64,000 bases of DNA from Paramacrobiotus metropolitanus (Eukaryota; Tardigrada; Eutardigrada; Parachela; Macrobiotidae). Of this stretch, positions 1-10,537 are shown one piece after another. The first letter of the stretch is position 1. Every line of letters starts with the position of its first letter. Made by a program: the position numbers and the translations under genes. The notes under the pieces were generated by a model. That model ran no database searches. It worked only from the letters and a program-made list of their open reading frames with translations, and was not told the DNA's origin. The stretch is from contig NW_026570273.1 of assembly GCF_019649055.1 (NCBI RefSeq), positions 868,001 through 932,000 on the forward strand. Direction: 5' to 3'.

Positions 1-2931
1 AAACCTCTGACTTGGAAAAAGCTACCTTCGTGGCACTGCTGCCTGGCTATGAGAACAATGAAGTCCAATGTGAAGGTGAAAAATTTTCCTTGGTCCGAAT
101 GCAAGCCAGGAATCCATTCTCTTTGGCCGCTGTAATAAATCTGTGGCCCGAATGGGATGCCAGCGATATACGCATCCGTCAGAAGCGATTGTGGAAAACG
201 GTTACAGCGGAGACTTTCCACAAAGTAACCGTGTTGTACGCATCATATTCATGCCATAAGGTCGATTGCCCGTTCCCACGGTCTCCTCTTCTGGATTACG
301 CGAAACAGATGGACAGCTTGGACGCCGGCATGAAGTGGGTCTGGCTTAATCTGACAGGCACGCTGATTATATCCGCTGACGATGTCAGTGTCACCGTACT
401 GTGCCGTCAGAAAGCTAAACGACTACCAAATAAATTCCATCGATTGGTTTTTCACTTATACGACCTGTTTATGGAGCAATATATTAAAACAGGTATGGCG
501 GGACGTTCAGTTTTTCTGTACAGGCATTAGGCAATGACGTATTGCTGCAGGCAATTACTGTACAATACACAGAAATGATAGAATCATTAAACCATTGAAG
601 TGCTGCTCACCTGCTTAAACAATTCTTGTTAACACCCATACTGTACAAGATAGCCTTATATCGATTTGTTTTCTTGAGAATAGGGGGCACCTTTCGGATC
701 GAGACATGGTTTGCTAAAACATTCCGAAAACTACTCTTCTTCCCCAATTGGTTGGCCTCAAAGGCGAACGCTGCCGGTACGTAAAATTTACCCATTGGTA
801 CTTTTACCGCGTGACTGGTAGCATGTCAGCTGATAAACGGAGTGAATGACAGAGTGCGCAAGGAGTCAGTGATGCTTCAGTGAAAAGTGGTAAAAGTAAG
901 CGCTACCAAAAGAACAGCAAAACCAGGAATACTGATGCAGTACACAATGACCACACACGTAAGTTGCAGGTGCCGTGGTCTCTGCGCGCATATCTCAGGG
1001 CCTCGGGGAGTTTCCAGCAGTGCAGACTCTTTCGGATGAAATGCTGCTGGAGGTATTACAGAGTATGGACAGAATTGCCCGGAGGGATCTGAAACGGTAA
1101 GCCCAAAGCCATCGGTCAATGGCGTGCTTGGTTCAACTGCCTTAAGAATCAGGTGTTGCAACGTTCTTTGGTACTTCAACGTTCATTATCATCTGGCGGT
1201 TGCTTTTTGTTTGTTTAGATTTTACATAATTATTATCATTTTACATATTTTACGTATTATCATGCTTCCCGCTACCTGCCCTGCGGTCAAATTTCTACGA
1301 GTAGTCTAATGGCTGGCTATAGTATCATAATATGCGTATGTAACAGTCAAAACCGTCCAGACGGATCATCCGTCTACTGATCGCTTTTGCCTTTCCGCTG
1401 GCAAACCGCTCGACGGTCATACAAATTTTTGTAAAATTTATCCGTGTAAATTTTATCCGTTTCTTTCACACTTTTCGAAATTGGAAATCCCAAGATCAGA
1501 AATTTTACCTGGATTATTTGCCGGAGTGCATGCTGGTGGATAACCAGCTTTGTCCAAATGGACATTTGGGGAGGGGTAGTTTCTCCTGTTTGGATGTAAT
1601 CAGAAGACAGTAATGTTTCCTTATGCGGACTGTATTTCCGAGGTGGATTTTATAACCCGACGGGTTTTTCCGGGAACAGAATAAGTACGTTTAAAAAGAG
1701 ACCAGCAAAGCCTGTCGTTCTACATGTAATCAAACACTCTAGCATCACCGTCCGTGCCCAAATAACCATTCCGGCAAAATACATGTACGCATAAACCAGG
1801 GAAATTCCCGGGTTTACATGTACATGTGGAAATTCCTGACCTGGGTGTTCACAATTCCGAAAGTGGGAAAAAGCTTGTGTGGGTAAAATTTTACGTTGGT
1901 TTGTTGATCACCGGACGGTTCTTCCGGCCACATACGCTAATTTGTTGTCTACAATTTGCTCATTGCAGTGTGTGTCGGAGATGGTCTAGAATTCACTCAA
2001 TGGCCACGGCAGAGAGGTGTGTAATTCTGTATTCCCCGGGCCGCCGGCGTGATCACCTCGTGTACCTGGTGAATGCAGTGCTACAGTACACCGCTGTATC
2101 GACACGAAGCCTGCTAATGAGGCACTCTTGTCCTAGCCACAGCTCCACAACCCTTCGATTAATAAAAGAAATGCAGTTACAGTTAGAGCTTTATGTGTCT
2201 TACCGCAGCAGTGTGCCTTATAGCAGTCAACTCAACGACCTTCGGAGCGAGTTGATGTTGTATCCCACAGTCAACAATCTTAACATTTCCTGCTCCATGA
2301 AATCGAAAAGCGCCGAACGACTTACGTTAGGTACATTTTACTAGATTAGTATACTTTGATTTGATTTATATTCGAATAGCCAAGCCCGTAAATTGGCGAA
2401 TACATAAAGCGAACATATTACAACTATGCTGATCAATCTACAGAGTACAGTGTATGCGTTGAGAGCACACATACTTCTAACTGATGTTGACCGGTTGTCA
2501 CAGAAATGATCATCGCAGCGCCGGACGACATAAAATGGCTTTTGAGCATTCTGGGCCCCGGGTGGACGTACTGCTGCACAACTCAAACCATGAGCGATAC
2601 ACTTAAGGGAATTTCATGTGTGGTGGAAGCGCTGAATTGCCGCTGCTTAATGCACGGCAAGCTGTCTGGAGCCGTGGATAGCTGTGACTTTTGGCAGCTG
2701 GACGAGGATTTATTAAGAGACGGTCTGCAATGTTGGCCTATCACTACAGCAACGGTGGGAGCTTTATCGAAGGGATTTGAGGACTACTGCCCATCCGGTG
2801 ACACAGATTCGTATTGCTCGTTAACGAAATTCCACCCAGACATCCTGAAAGTGGTGATCCGCAAACCCTGCATGTTGCAAGAAGATTATTTCATTTCCAG
2901 CGGCGTTCATAGTTGGTTTCGATTTACTTAA
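1..2931 (+). CDS. F-box family protein, copy 1 (5'-partial, possible frameshift)
   Basis: The exons I support are 1-492 (exon 2 of the family, cut by the window edge), 684-776, 970-1096, 1969-2330 and 2504-2931 (stop TAA). All junctions are GT-AG, agree in phase, and fall at the same places as in the copies at 15421 and 24536. The F-box spans the 970-1096 and 1969 exons: LSDEMLLEVLQSMD, then RRDLK, then VCRRWSRI. F-box proteins normally dock on Skp1 in SCF ubiquitin ligases, so a substrate-receptor role is inferred. The exon before the F-box and the two after it (ending SWFRFT) match no family I know. Compared with the other copies, one A is missing in a run near position 20. Read from the conserved upstream frame this causes early termination, so the copy may be a pseudogene or carry a sequencing error. 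Confidence 0.62.
20..21 (+). other. Apparent 1-nt deletion in F-box copy 1
   Basis: At the start of exon 2 the sequence reads TGG followed by five A's and GC. Copy 2 has six A's here, and copy 3 keeps the same total length. The loss shifts the frame relative to the conserved DQPLTW start of the exon. The rest of the gene is open. Confidence 0.55.
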
Positions 2932-3698
2932 CTTTCTAACTTCATAGCTTTCACATAAAGATTTACTTTAAAACTTGAGTGTTGATCGGTGTATAGGAGC
3001 TTTCATGGTGTCCTGTACTAGGCAGTTCTACGCCGAGCGTTCGCCACAATAATACAGGTTGCATCACGGAAGCAGCTTAACAAAAGCTGAATACAGTGTC
3101 TGGAAAATTGTTTTAATGACAACATTTCCTTGCTTTTAGTCTTGTTCAAATCATGACGCTAAGCACTTTCTCACTCTTAACCAGCCGTTACTCGCGTATT
3201 GATGACTGCGTGTCTGCCGAACTCGCACACAGCAGTCAGCAGCTATTGGTTTCCAGGGGAAATATTCTCTCAAGTGGCCCGACGTGGCTGCGCGGTGAGC
3301 AATATTACTGGAATGAAGGAGAGTGGAGTCCGTTCGAACACAACATTTATTGATGACAACTGCGCTTCTGACTGGCCTACCTGAAGATCTCGATTGCGCA
3401 TTAATTTAGTGCAAGAAAGCATTTTGGAACTACAGAATGCACGAGTTAAGCATTTGTGTACTTACGCATTTGTGTACTTACGCTGTTGTAGTTACGCATA
3501 AACACAGACCACAGTAAAATTGCTTTTTATCAGTGGAAGCTGTTAACGATGCCTAACGTACCTAGCCTCTGCCATTTCTGCCCATGCCGCCAGACACGTG
3601 TCATGGCACGAAAAACACCTAGTCGGCGTTATATGCCTATAAGAATATAATTATACTGCCTGTGAAAACATCAAACGTTGTATATGCATATGGCCAAC
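2932..3698. repeat. Intergenic DNA duplicated downstream of F-box copy 2
   Basis: No convincing gene. The first 80 bases after the F-box stop match the flank of copy 2 (18732-18815), sharing CTTGAGTGTTGATCGGTGTA. The part at about 3150-3360 (CTAAGCACTTTC, GACTGCG, ACGTGGCTGCG) resembles about 20140-20340. The 1.3 kb that separates these two blocks near copy 2, and holds a cysteine-rich peptide gene, is missing here. Confidence 0.55.
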
Positions 3699-3753
3699 TT
3701 TTATGATAAGATCCTTAAGTTAAAATGTCTGATTTTATGATAAGATCCTTAAG
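3699..3753. repeat. Two 21-bp direct repeats
   Basis: The same 21 bases, beginning TTTTATGATAAGATC, occur at 3699-3719 and 3733-3753, separated by 13 bases. They lie directly upstream of the first retrotransposon. I saw no matching copy at its 3' end, so they are not shown to be a target-site duplication. Confidence 0.7.
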
Positions 3754-3765
3754 ACTCACAACCTT

Positions 3766-4098
3766 TTGTTAATGAAAAAATCTTTGCTGATTCGTTGGTT
3801 CGTCTGCCCCATTGAGGATCATTTTTACATTCTGCAATGTAAAAATTGTTGTGCCTACGGGCACACAGTGTCGAAATGCAAGAGCGCCCCGCGCTGTGCA
3901 TACTGTGCTAAACCGCATGCGGCTGCTGATTGTACCGAGGCTGACGATTTTGTTGGTACTTGTGTGAATTGTACTGACAAAGGCATTAAATTGCCGCATA
4001 ATCAGCACTGGGCATTTGATTACTCATTGTGTCACTCTTATAACGAAATTCGAAATACGCGGTACTTTTATAATAAAAACCTGCCAAAAAACCGGTAA
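3766..4098 (+). pseudogene. Retrotransposon ORF1 remnant with CCHC knuckles
   Basis: This stretch contains CKNCCAYGHTVSKC (CX2CX4HX4C), then CAYCAKPHAAADC, then a third Cys/His-rich piece (CVNCTDKG ... HNQHW). Such knuckles mark the nucleic-acid-binding ORF1 protein of non-LTR elements. Only about 110 residues are open, well short of a normal ORF1, so this is a truncated remnant. It lies just upstream of the endonuclease frame. Confidence 0.6.
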
Positions 4099-4112
4099 AT
4101 TTTAACGATAAT

Positions 4113-5459
4113 TTGTCAGTTACCAAAACGAAATCTTTGAGTACTTGTGTGTCGGGTAAACAAAATCGTGGTTACTTGCGCGTGCGTTTCTGTAATATCA
4201 ACAGTGTTTTTAATAAAAGTGCACAAGTCAGGATGTTTTGCTCCGAATCCGACGTAACCGGTCTTGTTGAAACGTGGGACAAAGATCACTATACTGATTC
4301 TCTCTTCGCTGATCAGCGCTCTTTTGATGTCTTTAGAAAAGCACGGGTTTATGACTCTGGTGGAGGTGTTGCTCTCGCTATCCGCTCACGCTATAAAGCG
4401 CACAGGCGCAGTGATTTAGAGCATCCACAGCTTGAAACTATTTGTGTCGAATCTGCTGACCTAAATAAATTCTTCATTGTTTACTACTCACCGCCTAACA
4501 AATCTTACTCTGACATTCTGCTGCTAATTGAACACCTGCATGACAAATTCTCTCCAGCTATGCTTAGTAGAACTGTTCTCGTCGGCGATTTTAACTTGCC
4601 AGACATTAACTGGCAGCTCCGTTCCGCACGATCGAATGCCGGTAAACATCTTTTATCTTCTCTGAAACTGTTCAATTTCCAGCAATTAATTACTTTCCCC
4701 ACTAGGAAACGCAACTGTCTTGATCTGTGCTTTGTCTCTACCCAGCAGTTGTGTTCTAACATTATTCCTGTTGCACCTCCCTCAACATCGAACTATCATA
4801 TCGGCCTCCAGTTTGATTTGAAAGTCAAGAAGTGCAAAGGTCAAATACGTAAAATAAAAAAATGGTTTATTGATCCCAGTAATGTGACCACTTTTCGTGA
4901 AAATCTGAGTAACATTGACTGGAGCAGTGAATTCAGAAATGTCAATGCTGAAGAGCGGGCGCATATTTTTGAAAGGAAATTTCTTGATGTTGCTAACTCA
5001 GCATTTACATTTAAAGAAATCAGTATAAAAAATGGCGTTACTCGTTATCCTTATGCCATAAAAAAAATGTTACGCGCGCGCGATAAATCTTTTAAACTGT
5101 ATCGTTGTTCAGTTTTCCCGTCAGTGCGCTCCGTTCGAAAAGAAAAGTGGTTGCAATTGTCAAAAATCGCAGAAACGGCTTTGAATAAATTTGAAGCACA
5201 TCGGATTGTAGAAGTCGCAAGCAGGTACCGCAACAATCCAGGTAAATTCTGGCGTTTCATGAAATCTAGAAACAGCATACAGTCTATTCCTCCGCTCAAG
5301 AAAACAGATGGATCTTTTGCGAACAGTGATATCGAAAAAGCCGAAACCCTTAATGAACAGTACTGCGCTTCTCATTCAGTGTGTCCAAAACATTGTGATA
5401 GCACTGCTTCGGACATAGTGTGCAATAATTTATCAACTACTGAAATTGATGAGAGTTGA
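4113..5459 (+). pseudogene. Retrotransposon ORF2, endonuclease part
   Basis: Exonuclease/endonuclease/phosphatase motifs run in order: FCNINS, GLVETW, GGGVALAIRS, VGDFNLPDINW and SNYHIGL (a weak version of the SDH motif). The frame ends at an in-frame TGA (5457-5459), and the reverse transcriptase continues in the same frame from 5466. The nick-making endonuclease is recognisable but the ORF is interrupted. Confidence 0.75.
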
Positions 5460-5465
5460 ATTCTT

Positions 5466-6590
5466 TTGCAACTTGCTTCTATTTCCACAAACACATCCAG
5501 TGGAAAATTTGAAATAACAAACAAATTACTGAAAACTGCAGGTCAATCGATTGCGCGCCCTCTTAAATTAATTTTCGATGCCGCTTTAAAAGAAGGTGTG
5601 TACCCTGAAGCATGGAAAGTTGCATACGTTGTTCCCATCCCCAAAAAAGGCTGTGACTTAACTCTTTCTGGTAGTCACCGTCCAATTTCAATGCTGAATC
5701 CGATTTCTAAAATTTTCGAGCGTTGTCTGTCGGAAATAATACGAGATCATTTACAAAAAAATTGTGCATTAGGTAATCATCAGTTTGCTTATCGTCGCAA
5801 CAGGTCTACTGAACTGGAAATTTTTTATTTTGTGAAAACAGTGTCTGATTTTATTGATAACGGAATTGAAGTTGCCGCCATTTTTCTTGATTGTTCTAAA
5901 GCCTTTGGCAAATGTGATCACCAAAGTCTTATTACCTCACTTATAAATCTGAATATTTCCAGCACGGTGGTCCATTTAATCTTTGATTATTTGAAGAATC
6001 GAAAGCAGTGCGTTTCTGTTGGCGAATATTTTTCGATAATTTTGAAAGTAACAAGTGGTGTGCCACAAGGGTCGAATTTAGGGCCGCTGTTGTTTATTTG
6101 TCTTTTAAACGAAGTGCCCTTTATACTAATTAATGGCAGTATTGTCCTGATTTTCGCCGATGACATCGTTTTGCTACGCCCGTTAACTGCTATTGACAGC
6201 TGTGAACTTCTTCAGGTTGATCTTAATTGTTTGTCCAAATGGGCATCATCTAAAGGCCTTGTGTTTAACGCTGATAAATCAGTTTACGTGCATTTTTCAA
6301 AAAAGCGGTCTCTAAGTTACAAAACTGACTTTTTTCTTAATGATAAGCTTATTCCGTTTTGCGAGAAAGTAAAGCATTTGGGCGTCGAAATCGACCGTGA
6401 GCTATCGTTTAAATTTCATGCTGATAGTCTTGCTATGAAGTGCAAAAAAAGAATTTGGTACATTAACTCCTTGTTTCGTTTCCGCGACTCTGGAGCGCGC
6501 ATGATGCTATTCAAATCGCTTGTTTTTCCCCTTTTGGATTATTTTGGCCGGCTGTTTTTCCATTGCATAAAAAGTGCAAAGATAAAGTAG
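5466..6590 (+). pseudogene. Retrotransposon ORF2, reverse transcriptase part
   Basis: Reverse transcriptase blocks are visible: HRPISMLNPISKIFERCL, HQFAYRRNRSTELEIF, FLDCSKAFGKCDH (motif A with its first Asp), GVPQGSNLGPLLF and IFADDIVLL (the catalytic DD). The usual KAFD reads KAFG. The frame closes at 6588-6590, while the thumb and C-terminal part continues in another frame from 6563, so a frameshift separates them. Confidence 0.8.
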
Positions 6591-7051
6591 AGCATTGCAT
6601 TGAGAAATTTGTTGCATCCATTCGTCTTGGTAACGATACTTCCGACTATCGTCTCCGTTTGAAAGAACTTAAATGGGACAGTTACAGAATAAGAACAGCG
6701 AAAAAACTTTTGATTTTTGTTTATAAATTGGTATTTAGTCTAATTCCTTTAGGCGACAAATTTCTTTCAAAACAAACTGTGTCTGCCGCCTTGTCTGAAT
6801 CTGTTTCAGGAAACACCCGCGGTCTCCGTCGCCTTGAACGCCATTATCTCCCCCTCTGTCCAGCACCTACGACTGCATGTGGCATAACCGCTATTCCTGT
6901 TGCCGGCTCCTTCAGTGAAAAACTGACTTCTTTATGGAACGAAGTATCCCTCCCCTCTGCCTCATACAAGTCTGTCGGAACTTTTCGCAACTTTTTAGAA
7001 AATATTAAATGGGAAGATCTAAATTGGTCCAAAAAGTTCTTACACTTGTGA
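6563..7051 (+). pseudogene. Retrotransposon ORF2, C-terminal part
   Basis: This open frame overlaps the reverse transcriptase frame by 28 bases in a different register. It reads EHCIEKFVASIRLG and later YRLRLKELKWDSYRIR, the residues that follow the thumb in jockey/CR1-type polymerases. It stops at 7051, and a short 3' UTR and TTATTATTAT tail follow. I saw no RNase H motif. Confidence 0.6.
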
Positions 7052-7395
7052 ACTGCTTTATTTGCAATATACAACTCTACCATGTTTTAGCTTTTGTTTT
7101 TATTATTATTGTTCTTTTAAGCTGTATCTTTTTCCTTCTGTCATGTTCAGTTCTCACTTCGCTTGTTACTGTTGTTGTTAATCCATCATGCATTCCATGT
7201 GTGTAACTTGTTGTTTGTCCACTGCTGTTAAGGGGTATGACCCCGTTGCACGAAGACATTAAATTCATCATTATTATTATAAAAAAAAGAGGAAATTAGA
7301 CCAAAATTTATGTAGCAATAATTGCAAAATTTTTTAGTCTGCTCAGCCAATCAGTCATAAACCGGCTTATTCCAATTCCTTTATATAAGTTTCGT

Positions 7396-7433
7396 GCTGG
7401 CTGGCGGGCTAAATTTAGCTCTGTCTAGCCAGC
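7396..7433 (+). promoter_or_regulatory. Hairpin in retrotransposon 5' leader
   Basis: GCTGGCT (7396-7402) can pair with AGCCAGC (7427-7433). An inner near-palindrome, GGCTAAATTTAGCT, lies between them. A TATATAA-like run (7382-7387) lies 9 bases upstream. Non-LTR elements often carry internal promoters in the leader, and whether this hairpin has a role is unknown. Confidence 0.4.
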
Positions 7434-7558
7434 AATAGTTCCTTCGTTCTTTTATTTTCAAACTATCGTAAAACAACTTTTTTGGTACCGAAATGATCCT
7501 TAAATTTTTCTGTATGTTCTAAGTGTAAGGTTGTGTGAATACAGTTATTACTGCAGCC

Positions 7559-10435
7559 ATGCGGGCCAAAAAATCGTCTCCGCTAGGAACTGTTGTTTAT
7601 CATCATTTAAATGTTCAACGCCTGAATAATGAGAAAGCCGATGTGCTGCAGCAAATTCTGTCTTGTGACGATAATTTAGTTAAATTTTTTTGTTTAACTG
7701 AAACCCATTTGTCCGAGAATGATCCCTCTCAGTTGTATGAAGTTCCAAATTATACGTTAATTAGAAAGGATCGCTCTCCAAACTATCGTAAGCGCAGTGG
7801 TGGTGGCATTCTTGTTTACCTTCCCTCCCATATTCCTTATTCCATTGTTGATGTATCCTCGGAAAATGCGGATGTGGAAAGTTTGTGGTTGTCCGTCCGA
7901 GTGGGTAAAAAAGAAGTTTTGCTAGGAACAGTTTATGGGGCTCCTGATACCAACGCACACAACACGGAAAGTTTATTTGATCACATCCGTGAAGTTCTCT
8001 GTAAGTTTCCTAGCAGTGACTATGTGATTACAGGGGATTTGAATATTAACACCAATGACGCGAGTTCCCCGTTCCATCGCTATTATACTGATCTGTGCAG
8101 TGAATTTGATCTCAGTGACATGGTTGTTGGAAATACTCGTATCTCCAGTCGTCGTAAGAAGTCGGAAAATTCGTCCTATTTTACTTGCTCAAAAATTGAC
8201 GTGATGTTGTGCCATCCATCAGCAAATTACAGCAGCAGCCTTGCCAAAGACATCGATATTTCAGACCACCGATTATGCAGAACCGTTGCGAGCTACAAGT
8301 GTGTTGTCCCCCGCCACAAGACGATATCGTATCGCCTATGGAAGCATACCACCGAAGCAGATTTTGCAGCAAAGTTGAAATGCTTTGCCATGCGGGATGA
8401 ATTTCAGGATGAGAACGTGGATGTGAATACGCAGGTGGAAAATTTTGTTCGTGGCGTCTCCGACTTAATCGATGAATGTTTCCCAGTTCGTACGAAGCGA
8501 GTGAAGCAGAGCGAAGCGCCTTGGATAACACAGAGCATTCGTACCGCTATCCGAGGAAAGAACGAAGCATATCAGCGACGATGTGCGGCCAGAAATACAA
8601 ATGAATATCCCATGTTCCACCGGGAGTTTTGCAGACTGCGGAGCGAGGTGCGATACCTGATCGGAGTGGCAAAGCAACGTTATTTTACTGAAAATCAAAG
8701 AAAAACTTCCGTGTTATGGAAAGAAGTGGGAAGAATATTGCGGAAAACAAAAGATCATGTTGATTGCGAAGTTCCGCTTGACACGCTAAACCAGCATTTT
8801 GCTGCGATGGGACAGCACGGATTCCCGCATGCCGCACCAGCGCCCCCCGTCGGGGGCGACGGAATTAACAGTTTGTTTTGTAGGTTCAGCACTGTCAAAC
8901 CAGACGTGATAATGTCAATACTGCAGCAAATGAAAGAGAAAAAGAAAGCATCGGGGCCGCTTGGAATACCAGCTGGTCTACTCGGTGGGATCTCATCAAT
9001 CCTTGTCCCTCCGTTGACCCATATGGTGAACAAGTCGCTACGCACGGGTGTCTTTCCTTCGGTGTTCAAATGTGCGGACGTTTATCCGCTTCCAAAAGTG
9101 CCCAACGCCCGATGTGCGGACGATTTCCGACCGATATCATTGCTATGCAATATATCTAAAGTCTTCGAGCGATGCGTACAGATCCAATTGCTTGACTTCC
9201 TGCAGGCGAATAATATTTTGTCACCCAGACAATCAGGCTTTCGGAAAGGCCACTCATGTGAAACGCTGCTAACGAAAGTGACAGATGCGTGGGTACAAGC
9301 AATGGATCAGGGAGATGTCACCGCGGTTGCATTCCTCGACTTAAAAAAAGCGTTCGATTCGGTCAATCACGAACGGCTGTTGGTCAAGTTAAAAGAAAAT
9401 GGTATTAGTGGCCAAGCTCTAAACTGGTTTTATTCTTATCTCACCGGCCGCCGGCAGCGCGTGAAAACGCAGAAATACTCTTCCGATTGGCTACCTGTAA
9501 TTTCCGGCGTTCCGCAAGGCACAGTACTGGGCCCGTTGCTCTTTATCTTGTACATCAACGACTTGCTGCTGTACAGGAATTTCGAGATCGAAGCATTCGC
9601 GGATGATACCATTGCTCACTGCCGTGCGAAGACGAAAGCAGCAGCTGCTAAGAAGCTCAATGATGCGCTGGAGACTGCAGCTAAGTGGTTCGAAGAAAAC
9701 AGACTGGCAGTGAATGTGAAAAAGTGCGCGGCTATGTTTATTTGCACCGAACAGAAGTACCGGAAAGAAATCGACCCGCCGGTGACGTTGAACGGTCAGA
9801 CATTGACTATAAAGCAGCATACAACGTACTTGGGCGTCGAAGTGGACCACAATCTGAAATGGACTAAACAGTATGTGAAAGTGAAGCGAAACATCAACTA
9901 CGGCATTAAAAAGATCAAGCGTGTACAGTCCGGGCTCAGCATCCCCCAGCGAGTAACCCTTCACCACGCTTTTGTCCAGCCATACATAGATTACTGTGCA
10001 TTGGCCTGGTCAGCAGCGTCTTTGGGAGAGCGGGAGAAGTTGATGAAGCGACAGCACGCCGCCCTACGGACCATCACCGATGATACGGTTCGGGTAACAC
10101 CGCAACTGTACGAGCAGCTGGGCATAGTTCCAGCAGTCGAGCGATGGCGCCAGAAGGAAGCAGTGTGGCTGTATAAGATCCGAAACCGCGACAGTTTTGA
10201 CGTGCCAGCATACATGTGTGACCTTGTTCCATTCAAGGACATTAGCCTGAGGTATGACTTCCGCCGGAAAGAACGTCTGGATATACCTGCGGCAAAGCTA
10301 CGAATTGGAAAGACAACCCTTGCGATGAGGCTGAAAGATTTGTTTGACAAAGTAGTGGGAAGCGGAAATGAGTTGTTTGGTTGTGGATCTGTTAAGACTT
10401 TTCTGTTCTTGTTGAAATCGAAAAATTTCTTGTAG
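7559..10435 (+). CDS. Non-LTR retrotransposon ORF2: AP endonuclease and reverse transcriptase
   Basis: The protein is 958 residues from the first ATG (the frame is open from 7535). The N-terminal endonuclease shows LTETHLSEND, GGGILVYLPS, TGDLNIN, SKIDVML and SDHRL in the right order. The reverse transcriptase follows with RPISLLCNISKVFERC, SGFRKGHSCETLL, FLDLKKAFDSVNHERLL (motif A), GVPQGTVLGPLLFILYIND and AFADDTIAH (the catalytic FADD). The C-terminal TYLGVEVDHNLKW and QPYIDYCALAW segments match the thumb region of jockey/CR1/L2-like enzymes. The enzyme nicks target DNA and copies its own RNA in place. There are no frame breaks and all key residues are present. No separate ORF1 was seen, so RNA packaging may depend on another protein, or ORF1 has been lost. 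Confidence 0.9.
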   Translation: MRAKKSSPLGTVVYHHLNVQRLNNEKADVLQQILSCDDNLVKFFCLTETHLSENDPSQLYEVPNYTLIRKDRSPNYRKRSGGGILVYLPSHIPYSIVDVSSENADVESLWLSVRVGKKEVLLGTVYGAPDTNAHNTESLFDHIREVLCKFPSSDYVITGDLNINTNDASSPFHRYYTDLCSEFDLSDMVVGNTRISSRRKKSENSSYFTCSKIDVMLCHPSANYSSSLAKDIDISDHRLCRTVASYKCVVPRHKTISYRLWKHTTEADFAAKLKCFAMRDEFQDENVDVNTQVENFVRGVSDLIDECFPVRTKRVKQSEAPWITQSIRTAIRGKNEAYQRRCAARNTNEYPMFHREFCRLRSEVRYLIGVAKQRYFTENQRKTSVLWKEVGRILRKTKDHVDCEVPLDTLNQHFAAMGQHGFPHAAPAPPVGGDGINSLFCRFSTVKPDVIMSILQQMKEKKKASGPLGIPAGLLGGISSILVPPLTHMVNKSLRTGVFPSVFKCADVYPLPKVPNARCADDFRPISLLCNISKVFERCVQIQLLDFLQANNILSPRQSGFRKGHSCETLLTKVTDAWVQAMDQGDVTAVAFLDLKKAFDSVNHERLLVKLKENGISGQALNWFYSYLTGRRQRVKTQKYSSDWLPVISGVPQGTVLGPLLFILYINDLLLYRNFEIEAFADDTIAHCRAKTKAAAAKKLNDALETAAKWFEENRLAVNVKKCAAMFICTEQKYRKEIDPPVTLNGQTLTIKQHTTYLGVEVDHNLKWTKQYVKVKRNINYGIKKIKRVQSGLSIPQRVTLHHAFVQPYIDYCALAWSAASLGEREKLMKRQHAALRTITDDTVRVTPQLYEQLGIVPAVERWRQKEAVWLYKIRNRDSFDVPAYMCDLVPFKDISLRYDFRRKERLDIPAAKLRIGKTTLAMRLKDLFDKVVGSGNELFGCGSVKTFLFLLKSKNFL

Positions 10436-10537
10436 CTCTTAATTTTTTTGTTTTTGTCCAAGTATTGTAGTGACCAGACCAGAAAGTGCCTCGAGGGTTT
10501 GTCTGCTCAATGAATAAACTAAATAAACTAAACTAAC

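Larger units (their letters stand above)
3760..7290 (+). mobile_element. Degenerate non-LTR retrotransposon (jockey/CR1-like layout)
   Basis: The order is CCHC zinc knuckles, AP-type endonuclease, reverse transcriptase, C-terminal segment, then a 3' tail of TCATTATTATTAT and A's near 7265-7290. This layout is typical of non-LTR elements that use target-primed reverse transcription. An in-frame TGA at 5457-5459 and a frame change at 6563-6590 break the second ORF, so the copy cannot encode a full enzyme. The 5' boundary is not defined. An I-, jockey- or CR1-type clade is possible and cannot be settled by eye. Confidence 0.8.
7290..10537 (+). mobile_element. Apparently intact one-ORF non-LTR retrotransposon
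   Basis: This is a full-length-looking element with about 270 bases of 5' leader, one open frame of 958 codons carrying endonuclease and reverse transcriptase, and about 100 bases of 3' UTR ending in a repeat built from TAAACTAAA (10510-10535). It is abutted 5' by the tail of an older element in the same orientation. The exact 5' end and any target duplication are not clear. It differs in sequence from the upstream element and has no stop codons, which suggests recent insertion. Confidence 0.75.

Noticed and set aside
3153-3384. Two overlapping 60-66 codon plus-strand frames
   Set aside because: The homologous stretch near 20140-20340 does not keep the frames open, so they are non-coding duplicated DNA.
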